Positions 4,867 to 9,999 of a stretch of DNA of 9,999 bases are shown piece by piece (position 1 is the stretch's first letter; each line of letters opens with the position of its first letter). Location: assembly GCA_900751665.1 (NCBI GenBank), contig CAADSV010000171.1, forward strand, positions 1 through 9,999, read 5' to 3'. The translations under genes and the position numbers were made by a program. The DNA comes from an uncultured Collinsella sp. (GTDB lineage Bacteria; Actinomycetota; Coriobacteriia; Coriobacteriales; Coriobacteriaceae). The notes beneath the pieces are model-generated. The model was not told the DNA's origin, did not search any database, and saw only the letters and a list, made by a program, of their open reading frames with translations.

Positions 4867-7866
4867 ATGAGCGACATCATGAGGCCGATCCCGTTTTCGC
4901 AGCTGATGAACTGGATCATCGAGGAGCACAAGACTCGGGGCGCCGTCTTTGGCGTGCGCAAGATGGTCACGACCAACCAGGAGGGCGCGCTCCCCATTTT
5001 TGACGAGCGCATCGAGACCCCGTTTGGTCCGGCCGCTGGCCCCAATACGCAGCTTGCCCAGAACATCGTGGCCTCTTATGTGGCCGGTTCCCGCTTCTTT
5101 GAGCTTAAGACCGTTCAGGTTATGGACGGCGAGGAGCTCTCCAAGTGCGTTAACAAGCCCTGTATCGTGGCACAGGACGAGTGCTACAACTGCGAGTGGT
5201 CGACCGAGCTCGAGGTTCCGCAGGCCTTTGCCGAGTACGTGAAGGCATGGTTCGCCTGCCACCTGATCGCTCGCGAGTACGGCCTGGGCAGCCCGGACGG
5301 CTTTGTCTTCAACATGTCCGTGGGCTATGACCTCGAGGGTATTAAGAGCCCCAAGGTCGATGCCTACATCGAGGGCATGAAGGATGCCAGCGGCTCTGAC
5401 GCCTGGAATGAGTGCCGCGCATGGGCGCTTGCCAACCTGGACAAGTTTGAGCATGTCGACGCCGCGTTTGTCGAGTCCATCCCGGCACGCGTCTCCAACT
5501 CCATCACCGAGTCCACGCTGCACGGCTGCCCGCCCGCCGAGATCGAGCGCATCGCGACCTATCTGATCACCGAGAAGGGCCTCAACACCTACATCAAGTG
5601 CAACCCCACGCTGCTGGGCTATGAGTTTGCCCGCCAGCGCCTCAACGAGCTGGGCTTTGACTACATCGTCTTCGATGACACGCACTTCCGCGAGGACCTG
5701 CAGTGGGCCGACGCCGTGCCCATGTTCGAGCGCCTGATTGCCCTGTGCGCCGAGCACGGCCTGGAGTTTGGTGTCAAGCTGACCAACACGTTCCCCGTTG
5801 ACGTGACCAGGGACGAGCTGCCTTCCACCGAAATGTACATGTCGGGCCGTTCGCTGTTCTCGCTGACCATCGAGGCTGCCCGTCGTATTACCGAGCAGTT
5901 CGATGGCAAGCTGCGCATCAGCTACTCTGGCGGTGCCACGGTCTACAACATCCGCGCCCTGTACGATGCCGGCATTTGGCCCGTTACTCTGGCGACCGAT
6001 GTGCTCAAGCCCGGTGGCTACGAGCGCTTTAGCCAGATGGCCGGCGAGTTTACCGACCTGGATGGCAAGCCGTTCGCGGGCGTCTCTCTCGAGGCCGTGA
6101 CTGCGATCCAGACCGACTCGCTCACCAATCCGCTCTACAAGAAGCCGCTGCGCCCGCTGCCCGACCGCAAGGTCGCCGGCAAGAGCCCGCTTTCCGACTG
6201 CTTTACCACGCCGTGCCGTACGAGCTGCCCCATTCAGCAGGACATTCCCGCCTACCTGGCGGCCGTTGACGAGGGCCGCTACGAGGACGCGCTCAACATT
6301 ATCATCGAGCGCAACGCCCTGCCGTTCATTACCGGCACCATCTGCCCGCATCCCTGCGGCCGTGCCTGCGAGCGTGCGTTCTACGAGCCCGAGGGCGCCC
6401 AGATTCGCGCCAGCAAGCTCAAGGCCGCCCGTGAGGCCATGGCCGCCGTGCTGCCCAAGCTGCGCGCCCAGGCCATCGCAAACGACGGCGAGCGCAACGT
6501 TGCCGTTATCGGCGGCGGCCCGGCCGGCCTGGCGACGGCGTTCTTCCTGACGCGTGCCGGCGTGCCCGTCACCATCTTCGAGGCCCGCGATTCTCTCGGC
6601 GGCGTGGTCCGTCACGTGATCCCCGAGTTCCGTATCGCGAGCGACGATATCTCCCACGACGCAGAGCTCTGCCTGGCCTTTGGCGCCAAGGTGCAGCTCA
6701 ACGCTCGCGTGGATTCCATTGACGAGCTCAAGGCCCAAGGCTTTACCGACGTGGTCGTGGCCACCGGTGCCTGGATTCCCGGCTCTGCGGGCCTGGGCGA
6801 GGGCGCCGAGCTCGACGTGCTGGAGTTCCTCGAGGCCGCCAAGAAGGGCGAGAAACTCGAGCTGGGCGAGGACGTCGTGGTCATTGGCGCCGGTAACACC
6901 GCCATGGACGCGGCCCGCGTGGCCAAGCGTCTGGCTGGCGTGAAGAACGTGCGCCTGGTGTATCGCCGCACCAAGAAGCAGATGCCCGCCGACGAGGAAG
7001 AGCTTGATCTTGCTCTTGCCGACGGCGTTGAGTTCTGCGAGCTGTTGGCGCCCAAGGCGCTCAACGGCTCCGTGCTGACCTGCGACGTTATGGAGCTCGG
7101 CGAGCCGGATGCAAGCGGCCGCCGCAGCCCTGTCGCCACGGGCGAGACCGTCGAGCTTTCCGCCACCACGGTGATCTGCGCCGTGGGCGAGGGCATCGAC
7201 GCCAGCCTGTACGATGCCGCGGGCGTCGAGCACGACCGTCGCGGCCGCCTTGCCGCCACCTCCACCGGCGTCGAGGGCGTCTGGGCTGCGGGCGACTGCC
7301 GCCGCGGTCCTGCCACTGTGGTCGAGGCTATCGCCGACGCCGCCGAGGTCGCCCGTGCCATCGCCGGTGTGGACTTTAACAAGTACGCCGACTGCAACGA
7401 GCAGGCCGGCCGCGAGGACACCTGCTACGAGCGCAAGGGGTCGCTGTGCCGCGACAAGCGCAACTGCACCAAGACCCGCTGCCTGGGCTGCGGCTCGGTG
7501 TGCGAGGTCTGCTGCGACGTGTGCCCCAACCGCGCCAACGTGGCAATTAAGGTGCCGGGCCTGGCCAAGCATCAGGTCGTCCATGTCGACGGCATGTGCA
7601 ATGAGTGCGGTAACTGCGCCGTGTTCTGCCCCTACCAGGAGGGTCGTCCCTACAAGGACAAGCTCACCCTGTTCTGGAGCGAGCAGGACATGGAGAACTC
7701 CGAGAACGAGGGCTTCCTGGCCGTGGACGAGGGCCACTTTAAGGTCCGCGTCGGCGGCACGGTCCGCACCGTCTCGGTCGATGCCGTCAACACCGGTCTT
7801 CCCGAGGCCGTCCGCCTGACCATCAGGGCCGTGCGCGACAACTATTCGTACCTTCTTAAGAAATAG
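4867..7866 (+). CDS. ygfK: YgfK, multidomain Fe-S flavoprotein reductase
   Basis: The 999-residue protein matches the YgfK family, named 'putative selenate reductase subunit' for historical reasons. Domain order is: a dihydroorotate dehydrogenase-like barrel (about 1-430, with GPAAGPNTQLAQN and CNPTLLGYEF); a GltD-like cysteine domain (Cys445, 450, 454, 493, 497, 501) for Fe-S clusters; an FAD site GGGPAG (549-554); an NAD(P) site GAGNTA (674-679); and a C-terminal Cys-rich part with C872xxC875xxxC879 plus Cys882/883/886 and a classic ferredoxin motif C911xxC914xxC917xxxC921P. These are the building blocks of dihydropyrimidine dehydrogenase, but with the barrel moved to the N-terminus. It is a cytosolic electron-transfer enzyme that probably couples NAD(P)H, flavin and ferredoxin and may reduce a ring substrate in purine breakdown (inference). 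The ferredoxin gene follows 11 bases after its stop. No in-frame UGA is present. Confidence 0.93.
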   Translation: MSDIMRPIPFSQLMNWIIEEHKTRGAVFGVRKMVTTNQEGALPIFDERIETPFGPAAGPNTQLAQNIVASYVAGSRFFELKTVQVMDGEELSKCVNKPCIVAQDECYNCEWSTELEVPQAFAEYVKAWFACHLIAREYGLGSPDGFVFNMSVGYDLEGIKSPKVDAYIEGMKDASGSDAWNECRAWALANLDKFEHVDAAFVESIPARVSNSITESTLHGCPPAEIERIATYLITEKGLNTYIKCNPTLLGYEFARQRLNELGFDYIVFDDTHFREDLQWADAVPMFERLIALCAEHGLEFGVKLTNTFPVDVTRDELPSTEMYMSGRSLFSLTIEAARRITEQFDGKLRISYSGGATVYNIRALYDAGIWPVTLATDVLKPGGYERFSQMAGEFTDLDGKPFAGVSLEAVTAIQTDSLTNPLYKKPLRPLPDRKVAGKSPLSDCFTTPCRTSCPIQQDIPAYLAAVDEGRYEDALNIIIERNALPFITGTICPHPCGRACERAFYEPEGAQIRASKLKAAREAMAAVLPKLRAQAIANDGERNVAVIGGGPAGLATAFFLTRAGVPVTIFEARDSLGGVVRHVIPEFRIASDDISHDAELCLAFGAKVQLNARVDSIDELKAQGFTDVVVATGAWIPGSAGLGEGAELDVLEFLEAAKKGEKLELGEDVVVIGAGNTAMDAARVAKRLAGVKNVRLVYRRTKKQMPADEEELDLALADGVEFCELLAPKALNGSVLTCDVMELGEPDASGRRSPVATGETVELSATTVICAVGEGIDASLYDAAGVEHDRRGRLAATSTGVEGVWAAGDCRRGPATVVEAIADAAEVARAIAGVDFNKYADCNEQAGREDTCYERKGSLCRDKRNCTKTRCLGCGSVCEVCCDVCPNRANVAIKVPGLAKHQVVHVDGMCNECGNCAVFCPYQEGRPYKDKLTLFWSEQDMENSENEGFLAVDEGHFKVRVGGTVRTVSVDAVNTGLPEAVRLTIRAVRDNYSYLLKK

Positions 7867-7877
7867 GCGAGTCTCTT

Positions 7878-8357
7878 ATGGCCAAATCCATTCAACATAA
7901 CGTGGCCTACGTTGCCTGCGGAAGTGGTTGCGCTTCCGCAGGCGGCGACGCCCGCTGCAGCGAAGGCTGCATTGGCTGTGGCGCCTGCGTCACGGCCTGC
8001 CCCCACGGCGCCATTGCGCTGGTCGATGGCATCGCCCGCGTGGATCGCTCCAAGTGCACGGGCTGTGGCCTGTGCGGTATGGCGTGCCCGCAGCGCGTGA
8101 TTGCCTTCGTTCCCGGCTACCAGAACATTCTGGTGCGCTGCAACAACACCGATAAGGGCGCCATCGCTCGCAAGATCTGCGACACGAGCTGCATCGGTTG
8201 CGGCATGTGCGCTAAAAAGTGCCCTGCCGGCGCTATCCGCATCGAGGACAACTGCGCCCATATCGACGGCGTGGACTGCCTGTCGTGCGGCATGTGCGCC
8301 GTCGTCTGCCCGCATGGCGCCATCCACGACCGCACCGGCATCGCCGCCGGCGTGTAG
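7878..8357 (+). CDS. Four-cluster RnfB-like ferredoxin
   Basis: The 159-residue soluble protein has four ferredoxin-type [4Fe-4S] motifs: C31xxC34xxC37xxxC41P, C60xxC63xxC66xxxC70P, C105xxC108xxC111xxxC115P and C134xxC137xxC140xxxC144P. Extra cysteines sit at 14, 18, 27, 88, 101 and 126. The stretch VRCNNTDKGAIARKICDTSCIGCGMC closely recalls the Fe-S part of RnfB, but the membrane anchor and first cluster domain of RnfB are missing, so it should be cytosolic. It lies between ygfK (11-base gap) and the molybdenum hydroxylase (12-base gap), which suggests it carries electrons between those two enzymes. The start ATG has a modest AGGCGAG site (7865-7871) that overlaps the ygfK stop codon, pointing to coupled translation. 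Its true partner is not shown by sequence alone. Confidence 0.9.
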   Translation: MAKSIQHNVAYVACGSGCASAGGDARCSEGCIGCGACVTACPHGAIALVDGIARVDRSKCTGCGLCGMACPQRVIAFVPGYQNILVRCNNTDKGAIARKICDTSCIGCGMCAKKCPAGAIRIEDNCAHIDGVDCLSCGMCAVVCPHGAIHDRTGIAAGV

Positions 8358-8369
8358 AAGGGAATCACC

Positions 8370-9999
8370 ATGGCACAGGAATTCACTTTTACCGTTAACG
8401 GCGTCGAGCGCACGACGACGGAGAATAAACCGCTGCTGCGCTACCTGCGCGACGACCTGCATATCCATTCCGCCAAGGACGGCTGCTCCGAAGGTGCTTG
8501 CGGTACCTGCACCATCCATGTGGACGGTGCGGCCGTCAAGGCGTGCGTGCTGACCACTGCTCTTGCTGCCGGTCGCAACATCGTGACCGTCGAGGGCCTG
8601 CCCGAGGACGTGCGCGAGGCCTTTGTGTACGCCTTTGGCGCCGTGGGCGCCGTGCAGTGCGGTTTTTGCATTCCCGGCATGGTCATGGCGGGCGCAGCGC
8701 TCATCGCCGAGGACCCCGAGCCCACCGAGGAGCAGATTAAGTACGCCATTCGCGGTAACGTCTGCCGCTGCACCGGCTACAAAAAGATTATCGAGGGCAT
8801 CTCGCTGGCCGCTGCGGTGCTCCGCGGCGAAAAGCAGATCGATGAGGACCTGGAGCGCGGCGATGACTACGGCGTGGGCAAGCGCGCCTTCCGTATCGAC
8901 GTGCGCAAGAAGGTGCTCGGCGAGGGCAAGTATCCCGACGACATCGACGAGCTCGATCAGCCGGGCCTGACCTATGCCAGCGCCGTGCGCTCCAAGTATC
9001 CGCGCGCCCGCGTGCTCTCCATCGACACCTCCAAGGCCGAGGCCCTGCCCGGTGTGGTGGGCATCCTGCGCGCCGAGGACGTGCCGGTCAACCAGGTCGG
9101 CCACCTTATCCAGGACTGGGACGTCATGATCGCCCAGGGCGATATCACCCGCTGCGTGGGTGACGCCATCGTGCTGGTGGTTGCCGAGGACGAGGCGACG
9201 CTCGAGAAAGCCAAGAAGCTCGTAAAGATTGACTACGAGCCGCTGGAGCCCGTGCGCAACATTGTCGAGGCCAAGGCTGCCGACGCCCCGCGCCTGCACG
9301 ACAGCTTCTTTGCCTTTGGCAACACGGTGGAGCTCAAGGACAACGTGTGCCAGAGCCGTCACGTGACGCGCGGCGACGCCGCCAAGGCGCTGGCGGAGAG
9401 CGCGTTTACCGTGACGCAGCGCTTTACCACGCCCTTTACCGAGCATGCCTTCTTGGAGCCCGAGTGCGCCGTCGCCTTCCCGTACAAGAACGGCGTCAAG
9501 GTGCAGTCGACCGACCAGGGTGCCTACGACACGCGCAAAGAGTGTGCCCACATGTTTGGCTGGGATAGCGAGCCCGAGCGCGTGGTCGTCGAAACCATGC
9601 TCGTGGGTGGCGGCTTTGGCGGCAAGGAGGACGTGTCCATCCAGCACCTGGCCGCGCTCGCCGCATATAAGTTCCAGCGTCCTGTGAAGTGCAAGCTCAC
9701 GCGTGCCGAGTCGCTCGCTTTCCATCCCAAGCGCCATGCCATGGACGGTACCTTTACGCTGGGCTGCGATGCCGAGGGCAACTTTACCGGTCTGGACTGC
9801 GAGATCAACTTTGACACCGGTGCTTACGCGTCGCTGTGCGGCCCGGTGCTCGAGCGCGCCTGCACGCACGCCGTCGGTCCCTACAAGTACCAGAACACCG
9901 ACATTCGCGGTTTTGGCTACTACACCAACAACCCGCCCGCCGGCGCGTACCCCGGCTTTGGCGTTTGCCCGTCCGAGTTTGCGCTCGAGAGGCCGATCG
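8370..9999 (+). CDS. xdh: Xanthine dehydrogenase-type Mo hydroxylase, partial
   Basis: This is an open frame from ATG 8370 to the window edge (543 codons, no stop); homologues of this fused type are about 850-950 residues, so the C-terminal part is outside. The N-terminal [2Fe-2S] domain has C39xxxxC44xxC47 with Cys59; the second has C97xxC100 and C132xC134 (NVCRCTGY). The molybdopterin part starts near residue 170 and has GGGFGGKE with Glu420 and LERA with Arg496, matching substrate-pocket residues Glu802 and Arg880 of bovine xanthine oxidase. The fusion without an FAD domain is typical of the xanthine dehydrogenases called selenium-dependent; the selenium is a cofactor ligand, so sequence cannot prove it. 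It likely oxidises hypoxanthine/xanthine or reduces urate. AAGGGA (8358-8363) sets the start. Close to the window end Pro528 replaces the usual Arg in AFRGFG and further odd residues follow (see findings). Confidence 0.9.
   Translation, partial: MAQEFTFTVNGVERTTTENKPLLRYLRDDLHIHSAKDGCSEGACGTCTIHVDGAAVKACVLTTALAAGRNIVTVEGLPEDVREAFVYAFGAVGAVQCGFCIPGMVMAGAALIAEDPEPTEEQIKYAIRGNVCRCTGYKKIIEGISLAAAVLRGEKQIDEDLERGDDYGVGKRAFRIDVRKKVLGEGKYPDDIDELDQPGLTYASAVRSKYPRARVLSIDTSKAEALPGVVGILRAEDVPVNQVGHLIQDWDVMIAQGDITRCVGDAIVLVVAEDEATLEKAKKLVKIDYEPLEPVRNIVEAKAADAPRLHDSFFAFGNTVELKDNVCQSRHVTRGDAAKALAESAFTVTQRFTTPFTEHAFLEPECAVAFPYKNGVKVQSTDQGAYDTRKECAHMFGWDSEPERVVVETMLVGGGFGGKEDVSIQHLAALAAYKFQRPVKCKLTRAESLAFHPKRHAMDGTFTLGCDAEGNFTGLDCEINFDTGAYASLCGPVLERACTHAVGPYKYQNTDIRGFGYYTNNPPAGAYPGFGVCPSEFALERPI

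Noticed and set aside
4714..7737. 1007-codon minus-strand open frame opposite ygfK
   Set aside because: The + strand encodes a full-length YgfK with all cofactor motifs; the antisense product is low-complexity and has no ribosome-binding site or neighbours in its direction.
7842..9869. 675-codon minus-strand open frame opposite the ferredoxin and hydroxylase
   Set aside because: It spans two real genes and their gap, and its translation is Ala/Gly/His-rich without recognisable domains.
4867..9999. Selenocysteine codons in the 'selenium-dependent' enzymes
   Set aside because: I saw no in-frame TGA in ygfK, the ferredoxin or the visible part of the hydroxylase; in this group selenium is a cofactor ligand, not a residue in the chain.
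1..9999. CRISPR arrays, insertion sequences, tRNA or rRNA genes
   Set aside because: Read through by eye, no regularly spaced repeats, transposase genes, terminal inverted repeats or tRNA cloverleaf signatures were seen.

Overview
The window is high-GC bacterial DNA with tightly spaced genes. Gene content and protein style point to a gut coriobacterium (Actinomycetota, class Coriobacteriia, possibly Collinsella). That assignment is inference from the proteins and codon use; there is no rRNA or other marker here.

Layout. Positions 1-272 hold no gene I can support, but they contain several hairpins, a pair of direct repeats, a weak promoter and a long hairpin just before ridA (273-650, +). A bidirectional terminator (681-718) separates ridA from a convergent regulator of the YheO type with a PAS_6 and an HTH domain (763-1419, -, GTG start). 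The 352-base gap 1420-1771 is a divergent control region with a Fur-like box lying over the best promoter candidate for the rightward genes. Rightward then come an NCS2 nucleobase permease (1772-3166), the amidohydrolase SsnA (3362-4717), the multidomain Fe-S flavoprotein YgfK (4867-7866), a four-cluster RnfB-like ferredoxin (7878-8357) and a fused [2Fe-2S]/molybdopterin xanthine dehydrogenase-type hydroxylase (8370 to the window edge, incomplete). The last three genes are 11-12 bases apart and are surely co-transcribed. The gaps before ssnA (195 bases) and ygfK (149 bases) are instead packed with hairpins.

How the genes fit together. ssnA, ygfK and an xdh-type molybdenum hydroxylase form the core of the cluster historically labelled 'putative selenate reductase' and now tied to anaerobic purine and urate breakdown in gut bacteria. 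A reasonable model is that the permease brings in a purine, the hydroxylase interconverts purine oxidation states, YgfK and the ferredoxin carry electrons and perhaps reduce the ring, and SsnA acts on a C-N bond. RidA would handle enamine/imine products such as 2-aminoacrylate if the downstream diaminopropionate ammonia-lyase branch exists elsewhere in the genome. The regulator is the obvious local candidate for control, and the Fur-like box suggests that this iron-rich pathway is also tied to iron supply.

Points worth a second look: the Fur-like box; the hairpin-packed leaders; the permease, which has Gln where characterised NCS2 carriers have a key Glu; the absence of an FAD subunit beside the hydroxylase; and odd residues in the last 50 bases that may be sequence error at a contig end.
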